This document shows, in pieces, positions 44,786-55,642 of a stretch of 64,000 nt of DNA (positions within the stretch are counted from its first letter, which is position 1; each line of letters starts with the position of its first letter). The position numbers and the translations under genes were made by a program. The notes under the pieces were generated by a model that made no database searches, had not been told where the DNA came from, and saw only the letters and a program-made list of their open reading frames with translations. The stretch comes from Porogramme epimiltina (taxonomy: Eukaryota > Basidiomycota > Agaricomycetes > Polyporales > Polyporaceae), in the NCBI GenBank assembly GCA_900155495.1, contig FTLJ01000163.1, positions 62,001 through 126,000 of the forward strand, given 5' to 3'.

Positions 44786-46914
44786 CTATGTCCAGATACT
44801 GTTCCCCACTGCGATGACAACCAGCGCCGATCCCCTTCCTGCCAGGGTCATTTTGACCAGTGTGAAGTCCTCCCGCCGGGCCTTGACAGAATCCAATATC
44901 GCCTGCGTGTATGGCATCCCATCTCCCGTTGTGCCTTCGGTGTTGTGCACAAAGTGCTCCAATGTGAGGTCATCCAGTGCCATCACTTTGTACTGGAATG
45001 CTGACATGTCGAGGCACGCCACGATGTTCGTCAGTGGGACGTCAGGTAAATTGCGAGCGGCTGCGGCGGCGAGGTCAGCTTGGTGGCGTACAGCTTCGGC
45101 GTAGGCGAGGTATCCGAGGAACCGGCCATCGCACTTTAGTATCCGTTTCGCCTCTCGGAAGCCGAAACCTAGCACGGTGAGTGGGAATGAGGGATATTCC
45201 TTAACTCCTGTCATTCCTTTACAATCTGCTTCGAGAAGGACGTTATGGAAACATCGTTTCTGTTGCTGAGAAAGCATGCATGGGAGCCTGTGGGTAGCTT
45301 TCCAATCACTCTTCTGGCATTCCTGTGTGTGCATATCAATCATGGGCCCTTGAGGTTCAATACTCCATGCGAGTCAAAAACTCACTTTGGAGCAGTAGAA
45401 CATAATCCTGCAACCACCACAACAGCGCATTCTGCCTTCCCTTGTCCTGTTCACCCCGCACTGCTCAAAGCCGCCAAATCAAAAAGATGACATAGTTGCT
45501 AGAGAAAATACACGCACCTCGCGATTTCCGCAGGTCATGCTCTCACGCTGCTGCATCTCCCTCTCGCGAAATTCCACGAGGTTCTCGTTGCGCTGCTCAG
45601 CAAGGGTACTGAGTGCCTTCCATTGCTCCCCCGTGGGGTTGGACCCCGATACCATGTAGGACCAATTTCCAGCAGGATCTCTCTGAATACGCCGAAGTTC
45701 CCGTGTGACCTCTTCGATGACAGGCCTATGAATGAGAAGTGACGTTAAGTTGTGTATAAGAGTTTCCGTTGTGTCGTGCTCTGCCGGCGTGAGCCGTGTG
45801 GAGAGTTGTTGCCAGCATTTACAGAAAGCCTGGAGGAAACCTGCCCGTACTGCCTGTGAGGTCCATATAGATGCATCCCCCTCCTTGAAGGATTTGCCAA
45901 GGAAGAGGAAAGATTTATAGACTATTTGAATGATGGCTTGCGAGTTTGCTAATTGGTCGAAGACGGTTGACAGGTCTAAGAGAATCGAAACAACGTCGGT
46001 GATGAGTCTGTAGTGAAGGAGGTGGCGGAATAGTGGCTCCAATTCCATAAGTTCGACAAGAATATCGATGGCATCGTGCACATCGCTCCACGCCGACGGC
46101 CTCTTTGAGTTTTCGCGCGGTATTGCAGGCATCAGGTAACATTCCACTAGACCTGTGAGGTGCTGGGGTGATCCAGCCGAACGAAGCATGGCGCTATGAT
46201 GCTCCGAGTCGAGGTGTGATCGTGCCTGTAGAAGGAATCTAGCGAACATGGCCATTCCGAACGATTTCATTCCGACCCATGATAAGGCTTCATCGGATTC
46301 TTCCCACAACCGAGCGGACATTTCAGCTGCTATCGGGACTTCCAGGACCAGTGTAGCGAGGGTGTCGCAGCAGATGAGGCGGAACCAAAATCGAGTAAGG
46401 TGGTAGACCGTAAAGGACTTTTCTAATGCATCGACATCAGGAGCGTTCGGAAGGACGCGCGCGTGGTAGATGAATGAAATCCACTTGCTGATCCCGGGCC
46501 ATGATCCCACGACCTGCTCCAGGATGGAATTCACATCGTGGATGTCGAATTCACCCAGGACCTGCATGGACGCCAATGCCAGCCGAGAGCCAGGGCCGTA
46601 CGCTCGCAAGTCGTCCGTCTCATGGTCATGTGGGACGAGTTCTTCTTGAAGGTGCCAGAGAGATATGTCCACCATGGTGGAGGGTGTAACCGGAGAGCCC
46701 TCCATCTTCCATAGGTCTGCTAAGAGCTCCATGTCTTGAATAGATCCGGCACGGGCAGAGGAGAGGATCTATGCACATGGAGTAAGCTGCTTTGTTCGGG
46801 ACCTTAGGCGAGAATAAATCAAGAAGAGCTTACTCGGTGTGAGCCAGATTGGAGTTTTCGCCGGTCGGCCTGGACATCGCGATATATGCGGCTTACGAAA
46901 TGCGATCGATACAT
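44786..46914 (-). CDS. MYND-type zinc-finger protein
   Basis: 648-aa protein from exons 46834..46914, 45518..46768, 45386..45463 and 44786..45322, all joined in phase 0. A long alpha-helical N-terminal region (about 440 residues, repeat-like helices such as SILEQVVGSWPGISKWISFI and LIHNLTSLLIHRPVIEEV) precedes a MYND finger assembled across two introns. It runs TCGNREQCG ... RCCGGCRIMFYCSK then ECQKSDWKATHRLPC. The C-x2-C, YC-x3-C and H-x3-C spacing of the second half is clear, while the first Cys pair is atypically spaced. About 165 C-terminal residues have no known motif. MYND fingers usually bind Pro-rich peptides in protein complexes. Large helical MYND families are common in Agaricomycetes with unknown roles. 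Confidence 0.82.
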
Positions 46915-47659
46915 CCTTACACAAGTCAGCACTTGTGAACGAGTTGAACTATGAGGGCCAAGTGATAAGCCTTCTTAAGAACCAACACTACCAAGTAACG
47001 ACCCACCTTGTGAAGTGCTAGTCAAATTCTTTCTGATTGCGGTAACTTTGAGTTCTGCAAAACTTATCTTGTTAATGCTTTAAGCGGCAACGACACATTA
47101 ACGGCAGATAACGATGATAGTGAGGCGTACCTGACCTAAGTGTTAGGGATGCACCCAGATATCGCCTCCTGTGGCAGTGATTGCTGGTGGACGTTGGGGT
47201 CAAGCAGCGAGTCCGAGTCCATCTGGTCAAGGCCTTGATGTGAGATTTAATTAGGCTTCTGGCGTGACATTAGTTCGTCCAACCTCACCCAGTGCTCACA
47301 GGGTTCCAGTTTGGGATGCGCCCGTGACCCACGGAGTCAGCCGCCTCATCGCGTGCATGCTCCGGAATCCGAGAGTGAGGCTAACCCCCTCACGAGTCGC
47401 GACTCGCAATCGACTGACCAGCCTGTGATTACCACGGGAGAATCGAGGTAACTGTGACGAAGATCACGTGCTTGTGACACAACGCGCCAGTCACGTCTTC
47501 CACGACCCGGAAGCACTGACATTTAGCGATGCTTGTACTCAGCAACTTCAGCCATGAACAGGCCTGTGAGTGTAGTATATCACAGAAAGCTACAGCACAT
47601 ACAGGATACTGATCTATATCGTTTCGCAGTCGCCCTAGGGTAGAGTGACGACGACGTCA
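46915..47659. other. Intergenic
   Basis: No gene or repeat recognised between the MYND gene start and the LRR-type gene stop. Confidence 0.4.
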
Positions 47660-48610
47660 TCACACCTCCACCTGGGGATATGGGAAGAAACGAGGTCCAT
47701 ACAAAGCTTTCTGGCTCTCCGTGGTGATGGCACGTAATCCTTGAATCGTGTTATCGGTGTTTCCAGCGGAGCGACCCCTCAGCTCATCCTCTGAATCATC
47801 GCTATCAGAGTGTGTTTCCGGCCATGTCCATAAGACGGAAATATCCGCGTGCGAGGGATGACCTGTAAGCCTGATCCACACCTTCTCGACGTGGGCGCAC
47901 ACGTCGTCAGCTAGAGCATCCAAGTCGAGCGCTCCAAGGTAATCTTCCACGTTTTCCTCGTCGATGCATATCCTTCGATCCCACGATGCCGCATGAAGTG
48001 CAGTGTAGTCGCTGTGCAGCTCTAGCTCCTCAATTGTGGGAGGGGCTGCCGCTTCAACGATAGTCTCCTGGGGTGAGAAGAATCAGTGCCGATCCCTCAG
48101 CAAGAAAGCACTACGTACCAACGGGCCGTGCACATCATCCAATATGTCAACGCACCCAACCTCCAGCACGGCGCACAACGTGCCCAGGGGCCAATCCCTC
48201 TCTGCGCATAACGCAGCCGCGAAACCTTCACCGCAGCGCGCAACGGCCCCGCATGCTGCCGTCACCTGTAGCTCTTCCGGATTCAAGTCGTCAAGCATCG
48301 CCGCGAACGGCGCGTCCCAACATCCTTCTGCCCGACCCATCGACGCGAGACGCGTCACGCTTGTTCGGAGTCTGAGAGTGTACACGTCGAGGACCCCTCC
48401 AGCGACGCTGTCGAATGTCACCCGCATTCCGTTCGTATCTTGATCAGCGACATTCGCCTTGCGTTGGGTGGCAAAGCGCGCGCACGCGTCGTCGTCCGCG
48501 GGCTCCGTGAAGCGAGCATCTGTGATGGAGAGGTGTCGGAGGTTCGGAAAAGCATGGATGTAGTCGAGTGTGCGGGGTGCGTGAACGCGTTCTAGCGCAA
48601 GGGTGGTCAC
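47660..48610 (-). pseudogene. LRR/F-box-type protein, partial, probably degraded at the 5' end
   Basis: Two exons read cleanly: 48119..48610 and 47660..48067, joined in phase 0 across a GTACGT ... CCCCAG intron. They encode TLALERVHAPRTLDYIHAF followed by PNLRHLSITDARF, then an acidic C-terminal part with DEENVEDYLGALDLDALADD. This is the usual C-terminal half of Agaricomycete F-box/LRR proteins. Upstream, the frame stays open to about 48755, where it meets a TAG. No F-box or start codon can be joined convincingly, and pieces of similar character (RAPRLSALEHSTLQ) appear in other frames. I infer a truncated or frame-shifted gene; an unusual multi-exon 5' end is the alternative. Confidence 0.5.
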
Positions 48611-50083
48611 CCGCGGGTATGTAAACGGCGTCGCCTCGGTTCCCGCGCGAAACCTTTCACGAGGGTGTAGTGGCCTGACCGAAGGAACTCCTCTGCGTTG
48701 ACAGATGCCAGCTTTTGCATCGATGAACGCGTTGCAGTGTTGAATGTTCTAGAGCTGAAAGACGCGGCGCACGGTTTGGGGATAGTTTTGACGTTGACGG
48801 TGAGGTTGTGAATCTGCAGAGATTCGGCATTGAACTCGTCGGTCTTGGGCTTGAGCCTTGACACACAGCCAAGTACATCATTATGCGTGTTGTGCTCGAT
48901 AGTCTCAAACCGAGAGTGCCCTACGTGGCGTATGGGGAGGATGGTCTTCGGTGGTGAAAGTGGAGAGGCACGTCAACGTCCGGGAGTGTATGAGTGGGGC
49001 GAAGGCGCCACTCACCTGCATGGACAGAGGTTGGAGTGAGGAATGGTGGAAGAAGGCGAGAACGATGCAAACAGTCGCAAAGGAGTAGTAGAAGCAAATG
49101 CGACGTTCATAAAATCCAAATATAGTACGACCGTGTGCGCGGGAGCCCACTGTACTCAAGTCGCGCGATGTGCGAGCATCATGCACACAACTGGACGCCG
49201 TCTGCACAAGTAATGCTCTGAATACATGACAAAGAGCTACGTACGTTGACTCACCTGGGATTGAAACTCACTTCCCAGGTACAATCCCGAACTCCGCAGC
49301 ATCCTATTCACCATCTTTCCCCCCCCCCCCCTTCCCCAACGTTCGGTACGACCTAGAGCCGCCCTATTTCCCAACGTCGACATCTACGGTGGACTATTGC
49401 AAGGCGGCGATATGCGCCAGCGTCCCATTATCATGGTAGCATTCGGCCACTTTCAGCCAAGTTGAGGCATAAGATTCGGAGGGGGATCTCTTGAAGAACT
49501 GAGGCCCGGAGATCAAAGGCGAAGATGTAGAAGCAGAGGAGGCAAGATGAGAGAATCCAATACCGCCCACCACTGTATGTATATGATGGCCTGAGTGCAA
49601 GAGTGACCGAGTCGCCAACTCGCTGGCGCTCCGCTCCCAGATTAAGGCTCCGCTCCGAACACCCGGCCATGCTCATCGAGAATCAATGGCACAGCCGTCT
49701 CTTGCACACACGCCTGCGACGAGGAACGGTTTCGCTCATCTCTCTCAGAAACGACCCCGCGAGCCTAGGCGCATCGGTCAGCAACGATGAGTCCCCTCGC
49801 AACAGCACTGGGACGACTTTAAGGTTCGGGGCTTCGGACGTATATCGACCCGATGTCGATTTAGGGTGCGTGTCTGTATTAGGCTCGATATCTGGATTCG
49901 AAGCGCACGAACATCGCGCCGGATTTGTGAGGTATGATGCACTGCCTCCCGCACGGAGATGCGTAGATATCTAGACTCAGATATCTACTTCAACGTTTAG
50001 AAGCACTCAGATGGCTAGCGTTCATACCTATTATATAACGGCGTTCTCGCCGAGAGGGGTTTGCCGACCCACTGGACTCGACG
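48611..50083. repeat. Degraded gene remnant and repeat copy R4
   Basis: 48611-48910 holds the decayed 5' part of the LRR-type gene. About 49150-49660 is related to 34950-35390 (R2), including CTCCGCAGCATCCTA-like and GCTCCGCTC blocks and the minus-strand intron-like GTGAGTCAACG ... TGTGCAG segment. A 13-C run occurs at 49319-49331. The remainder up to membrane copy 4 shows no gene. Confidence 0.45.
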
Positions 50084-51010
50084 ATGCCATACCCTGTAGT
50101 AAAGCTGACTATTAAGTATCCTTTGAATGGCGCTCTCCCGGACTCGTGGCCCCCTCTCTTTTCTAAACATCCCAAAATCGACATCGAAAAGCTGCCCGTC
50201 CATTGGGGGAGTAGTATTCCTGGACCGGAGCCTGTCTGGGCCTGTCTGGTCCTCGAATACCTCTTCAACATTCTATGTATTTCGGCCACCGGTCATCCAA
50301 CACTCCAGTGCACATGGAACGCTCTATGCGAGGGCCAAGAGGATTTTGACAAGCACAAGAACACGATGCTGTACCGCTACACCGCCACGTCTATCCTGGT
50401 ACGTCTTCCTCCTGGTTCAGATATCCTAGGCTGACTCCGTTTTCAGGCGGGGCTTCTCCTCGCTTCAACGGCAGCGTTTGCCACCACCCCTCCGCCTATG
50501 ACGGAGTTCATAGATTACTCACAAGGCGTCTCGTATATCTGCCTAGTCTTCTCCTTGTGCGCCCTCCTGGGGGGAGCAGCCGTCGGTGTAACATCGGTAT
50601 GCCTAGTCGCCGCGATAAGTATCCCATGGACGAACAAAGTGAGCGAACCGATACTCGAGATCATGCTCCTCACAAATCCTGACGCACCGTTGCAGGTGAT
50701 GGCAACGCGCGGCCGGATCTGGTGCATTCTTGTCGTGCTCGCGTACCCAGCAATCGCTACAACAACCGGGTCGATTCTGTGTATGATCGGTGAGCAGTAC
50801 CCCCTCAGGCTGGTTGATTACGCTAATAGTACATAACCATGTTGCTCACATGCGACAGGTCTGCTCAATGCAGTGGTTTGCGGTATGCATACCGGCTTGG
50901 CTGTCGGATCGATTGTCTTTCTTGGCGTTCTGCCTTTCTTGATGCTTGCCACTTTTGTATTTGTGGCTTGGGGGGGATACAACGAAAAACTAGATTGTCC
51001 AGGGGTGTGA
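50084..51010 (+). CDS. Uncharacterised multi-spanning membrane protein, copy 4 (subgroup B)
   Basis: 250-aa member of the same family as copies 1-3 but of a distinct subgroup. Exons: 50084..50398, 50447..50638, 50696..50789 and 50859..51010. Phases (0, 0, 1) and the 192-nt exon 2 are the same as in copies 1-3, while exon 3 is 94 rather than 97 nt. The N-terminal tail is short and not Pro-rich (MPYPVVKLTIKYPLNG). Core features are LVLEYLFNILCISATGHPTL, LASTAAFATTPPPM, SYICLVFSLCALLGGAAVGV, ILVVLAYPAIATTTGSILCM and FLGVLPFLMLATFVFVAWGG. The last two exons contain hydrophobic segments 4 and 5. No function can be assigned. Confidence 0.8.
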
Positions 51011-52000
51011 AGTATACTTCCATAAAAAGGAGGAAATTCTTGACGCGCGTCCTTAGCAAACCCTCACTTATGTATTGTTTCTCTGGGATACTCGAGGTTT
51101 TTGTAGTTCAAAATAGATGATGTGGGCTTTGCGAGCGCATATCTACGTCTAAGTAGTTTTGTAATCCTCGTAGTGATATAGTGAAGACTTCGCGGAAGCA
51201 GAGGGAAGAGATAAAACGAAGCAACCCGTCGCTGTCAGCCCTCTGCTGTCCTCACGTGCACCGGAATATCACGGCGCTCCGCCCACTGATCCAGAGAGCT
51301 GAATCTGCGGCGCACTGCGGAGGTCGTGGACATATTCATCACAAATCAATGAAATCTCCACGAGGTCGTTATTCACGCTCGAATGCTTCCCCGTCAGTGA
51401 CGAAGCACCCTATCGCCCCGCCGCGCCCCTTCGAATCCTAGCACATATTAGACACCCTCGGCCCCGAGTACGTATTACACTTATAGGGCTCCACCGACAG
51501 AAACCGCCAGGCACGCTCCACTCCACTGCCTGGCGACGCCCCGATGAAGGGACGCTCCCGAGCCCGCCTCCGGTGCTGTGCTCCCGCGCGCGGAACAGGA
51601 ACAGACGACGCTGATCGAAGCCTCCCCCGCGAGCCGACCGAAGCCGGTCGCCGTGTCGTGGGCGCACAGCGTTCGTTCGACGTCGGCTACCGCGCGCGGG
51701 TGGTTCTGCGCTTGGGCGGCGCAGCGCAGCGTGGGCGTACTATGCGCGCCCGACGTCAGCGGACGCGCGTTGGGCACTGGGCTCAACGCGGCCGGGCGCG
51801 CCGCTGCCAGCCACGGCGATGAGTAGTGCGGGCGCTGGCCGGGATGTGGTAATGATCTGACTGCTACACTGCGGAGGGGGGGGGGAGAAAACAATGCGTG
51901 TGTGATACACTGGTATACCTTCCGTACGACCCAAGACCCAGAAAAAGACAACGAACAATGGCCGCACCCACACGGCGCGGCGATCCCGGCCGCACGAAGG
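51011..52000. other. Spacer and left flank of the GT69 duplication
   Basis: 51011-51489 shows no gene. 51490-52000 matches 39680-40509 as described for the segmental duplication. Confidence 0.5.
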
Positions 52001-54060
52001 TCACCACCACGGATGGCAGTCCACGCCGTCCCACACCCACACCTTCTCCTTGTCGCCAACGACCATCCGCGCGTCTTGTATCCACGCCCCCGCGTACACC
52101 TTCTCCACGAACCACCGCACGTGCCGCGACCGCAGCAGCCACTTGTGCCATGCGTAGTACTTCCACACGTACCCCGTGATGACGCGCGGGTTCGCGTACA
52201 CCCGCCCGAGCCCCATCACCCGCCGGAAGTCGTACGGGAGCAGGAAGCTCTCGCTCGAGTAGCACTCGCCCTCGACGCTCGCGCGGAACCGCAGCGGCGC
52301 CGTCGCGGCGGGGCTCCCCGCCTCCGCGGCGGCGGCGGCCCACGGGTGGCCCGCGGGCGGGGCGTGCGCGAGCGGGTCCGCGGAGAGCGTGTGGTTGCTG
52401 CGCAAGTGCACGGGGAGGAGCGGGTCCGCGGCGAACGCGACGATCCCGTTCCAGCACGCGAACACGGGCACGGGCTCGTCCGCGCGCATGGCCGCCGCGC
52501 TCGCGGGCGCGTCGAAGAACGGCCAGTACGCGGCGGTGAGGCGCCCCGCGGCGTCGCGCAGGACCCACATGTCGTACGCGCCAAAGTGCCCAAAGTCGAG
52601 CCCGCACGCGAAGTCGTACGCGCCGCCGCGCGTGTCGAGCAGCTCGAGCACGGACTCGGGCTCGACGAAGACGTCGTTCGAGAAGAGGACGCGGTCGTAC
52701 CCGCCCGTCGAGAGGAGGGGCTCGAGCGCCTGGTTGCGGATCGCGGCGAGGAACTCGATGCGCGCGTTCCCGCTCAGGTCGGGGGGCCGCTTGACGGTCT
52801 CGTTCTGCACTTGCACGCGGTTCTGGATGCGCCGCGCGTCGAGCTCGCCCGCAAAAGCGCGGAGGAGCTCTGGGGAGCGGTCACTCGAGTAGTTCTCGAC
52901 GACGGAGACGAAGACGTTGTCCGGCCCGAGGTACGCGATCACGTCGAGCATCGTCTTCGTCCAGTACGGCAGCACAGCTTCGTTCTGGTGGAACGCGGCC
53001 GCGATGAAGATCTTCTCCGGCCGGGGCGCGTACCCTGTGCGTTTCGGGTGCGGGTCCGCGAGCGCGCGTTGCAAGGCGGGACGGTAGCGCACGTCGCCTG
53101 GCGCCTCGTAGTGGTGGTAATGGTATAGCCCGTAGAGGAGCGTACCCGCACAGATGACGCATTGCGCGGCCCAGAAGAGGGTAGCAACGCGCGGGAGGCG
53201 GCGGCGCAGCCTGTGGAGGCGTGCGGGTGCTTCAGGTTTTTCGTCGTCCTCTGCGCCGCTGCCCACGCTAGATCCGCCGCCACCGGTGTTGAGCATCATG
53301 TACCCATCTCGCTCCCTCGCCGCCGCGGCGCTCCGTCGTCTCCGCCCGAAAAACCAGCCAATCGCGCGGGTGGAGAGTAGCCAGGCGAGCTGCGCGCCGG
53401 CGAAGAGGGGGATGGTGTAGAGGAGGGCGATATATGCGGTCCATATGGGCGGGAAAGCGGGCTCCCAGGTGCCCTCGATGATCTCCAGGAGGTCCTTGTG
53501 GACCCGGCGGTAGATGAGGACGGCGAAGACAGCCTGGGGGAGTAGTGGGAGGCACAGGATGAACAGGGCGCAGCGGCCGAGGAGGCGGGCGACGTTCTGC
53601 GCATGGGCGAGGACCTGGACATCACCACGGCCACCTTGGCGGGCAAGGTACGACATGCGCAAGGAGTAGGGGCGTTTGGTCTTGACAGTGGATGTGGTGA
53701 AGGCGGCAGGGTGGAGGGTTGGAGGACGGTGCGAGTATGGGCCGAAGGAGTTCTGGAGCGTACCGTGGCGAGTTAGCCAGTGTCGTCCCGGCGAGGCTCA
53801 ACGAGACACGAGTGAAGTCAAGAAGGGATGAGATGGAGGGGCAGCAACGTTGAAGTAAAGGGTGAAGAGCGATTAAAGATATGGCTAGAGAGTGATTAGG
53901 AGGGTCAAAGGACGCCGAGGGGCGTGCAGCTTACGAGAAATCGGTGCGCTGAAGGGTTACAAACAGCCGGGTGGGAGGGAGAGATAGGGCGCGCGGTGAC
54001 AACGAGAAAGGCTGCGGCGACGCAAGACGGCGGCAAAGAGGGACTAGAGGTGACCTAAGG
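51490..54060. repeat. Segmental duplication, copy 2 (contains intact GT69 gene)
   Basis: Partner of 39.68-42.26 kb. It lacks the 130-bp, 94-bp and 654-bp insertions of copy 1 and keeps the GT69 segment that copy 1 has lost. The empty retroposon site is at about 53959-53975. Confidence 0.75.
52001..53656 (-). CDS. GT69 glycosyltransferase, Cap59/CMT1-like (alpha-1,3-mannosyltransferase family)
   Basis: Single-exon gene, 551 aa, very GC-rich. Likely a Golgi membrane glycosyltransferase of the family that adds alpha-1,3-mannose in fungal polysaccharide or glycan synthesis; the actual acceptor is unknown. Hydrophobic segments are at about residues 28-52 (LFILCLPLLPQAVFAVLIY), 72-100 (IALLYTIPLFAGAQLAWLL) and 155-180 (VATLFWAAQCVICAGTLLYG). 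The catalytic part has KIFIAAAFHQNE, VSVVENYSSD, NARIEFLAAIRNQALEPL and FSNDVFVEPE, the usual NDV metal-site block. VFACWNGIVAF and SESFLLPYDFRRV follow. The start at 53656 is the first ATG in the frame; the paralogous ATG is conserved in the pseudogene copy. It sits between membrane copies 4 and 5. Confidence 0.88.
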   Translation of the reverse strand: MSYLARQGGRGDVQVLAHAQNVARLLGRCALFILCLPLLPQAVFAVLIYRRVHKDLLEIIEGTWEPAFPPIWTAYIALLYTIPLFAGAQLAWLLSTRAIGWFFGRRRRSAAAARERDGYMMLNTGGGGSSVGSGAEDDEKPEAPARLHRLRRRLPRVATLFWAAQCVICAGTLLYGLYHYHHYEAPGDVRYRPALQRALADPHPKRTGYAPRPEKIFIAAAFHQNEAVLPYWTKTMLDVIAYLGPDNVFVSVVENYSSDRSPELLRAFAGELDARRIQNRVQVQNETVKRPPDLSGNARIEFLAAIRNQALEPLLSTGGYDRVLFSNDVFVEPESVLELLDTRGGAYDFACGLDFGHFGAYDMWVLRDAAGRLTAAYWPFFDAPASAAAMRADEPVPVFACWNGIVAFAADPLLPVHLRSNHTLSADPLAHAPPAGHPWAAAAAEAGSPAATAPLRFRASVEGECYSSESFLLPYDFRRVMGLGRVYANPRVITGYVWKYYAWHKWLLRSRHVRWFVEKVYAGAWIQDARMVVGDKEKVWVWDGVDCHPWW

Positions 54061-55642
54061 CGGTCGTGGTAAGCATTGAAACTCCTGCATAGACTCTACG
54101 GGGGGCGTACCGGCAGGAGGTTGGGGCGGGGGAGGCGGGATCGACCGGGCCCTCGAGCAAAACTACGGCGACGATGAGGGGAGGTTGGAGAGCGGGACAA
54201 CGGGAGAATTAGGTTGGGCCGGAGGGGGGCGATCGAGAGCATAAGTTGGGAAAAGTAAACATTTGCCAAGGATCGATCGGTGGTGACGGCATCGGGCCCT
54301 GCGCTGCCGCCGCGGCCTCGTCCCGGCCCAGTTTCCTCGAGCGGCACAGCTTCCGGTCCTAGCAATAAACAACAGACCGCATTTGATGCGGATGAGCGAA
54401 TGGCCTGCGTTATCGCCCGCCAGACGCGCTTGAAGCGGCTGACATAGCGCGACGCTCGCCCAGCTGCGGATACTCTTGACAGGTTATGAGTTTCGAACGA
54501 AAGGAATATATATGGGTTAGAAGCACGTACCGAGGCTTAAACTTCAAATGCTAGCTACTAGTGAGCTAGGGCTTTCCTAAACCAAGCCGGGTGAGAGCGC
54601 ATCGATCCGTCGGAAATCGTCGTGGCAAGGCTGGCGTTTGCGTTGAGAAATTTGACGGGGAGCGCAGCAACCCACGTTGGGGACCCGCGGCGTGCAAACG
54701 CCGCGGCCGGACATTATCGAGGGCGTTCAGGACACGGGTGCTATCACAAGTGTATCGAGGGCGGAGGGCGTGGGCTCTCGAAGGGAGCTTCCAGCTCGTG
54801 CGAGAGCTCTGATGTCAACGTGGGCGCGGACGTTGAGCGCTCTGGGAGTCTGGATGCGCAGGAAACAAGGAGGCATGGAGATCTCGGCGGGGACATGCAT
54901 TCGGGCCATCGAATTTCAAACGAAGCACAATCGAGTGCAGTGCGGAGGGCCGGAGGAGAAATGGCAGGAAGAGGAACCGAGAGGCACGTCGCAGCGGTAG
55001 CGCCGCTGCGCATCCCGATCCGCAGAACGCCTCGGCTATACGGCGATCTTATCACGTAATCAAGATATATGATACCATGGCGAGATGCGTTCCCTCCTCC
55101 AGCCACGCTGGCAAGCCTCCCTCAGAATAGCCCGGCGTGATATCCGTCTACTTCTGGCATCACCGCGCGAGTACCTCACACTTAGGGAGCGCAACCTGCG
55201 ACCAAACGATTCTCTGTGCCGCGCCTCAAGTTTAGGCTAGCGATTCCTGAACTTCTGGCCTTGAGGAACTATTCTGACAGTTGCGGCGCTGTGTAGTAGC
55301 GTGCCTTTTCAGCATAGTGAGTGTCCCCAGCTGTCCTACACTTGCAAGATTCCTCGAGCAAAAAATACTTACCATCAGGTAACACAGGCGCAGCGCAGCT
55401 CAGCTTCCACGAACACCGTGGCGTTAGAGTCTATCATTCAAGACATCGGCGTGACACGAAACCCGCTCGAATAGTCGCGACAATCTGTTCCCATGAGTAA
55501 TTATAAGAGTGTATATGCTCTCACAACTAGTAAGTATTCAGAGGGGGGGTTATAAACATACAAGGCTATAAACTGGTAACGGACGTCCGGGATGCTATGT
55601 AATCTGACACTATCCAGGCCCTGACTTCCGCGTGGGTATATT
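54061..55642. other. Intergenic
   Basis: 1.6 kb with no gene I can support; open frames here overlap on several strands and lack domains. Confidence 0.4.

Noticed and set aside
51902..53128. 408-codon plus-strand open frame rich in Arg, Val, His and Pro
   Set aside because: It is the antisense shadow of the GC-rich GT69 gene, and a matching shadow occurs over the GT69 pseudogene at 40381-41181.
54591..55059. Several overlapping plus-strand open frames of 70-145 codons
   Set aside because: No domain, no splice support, and similar frames on the other strand.
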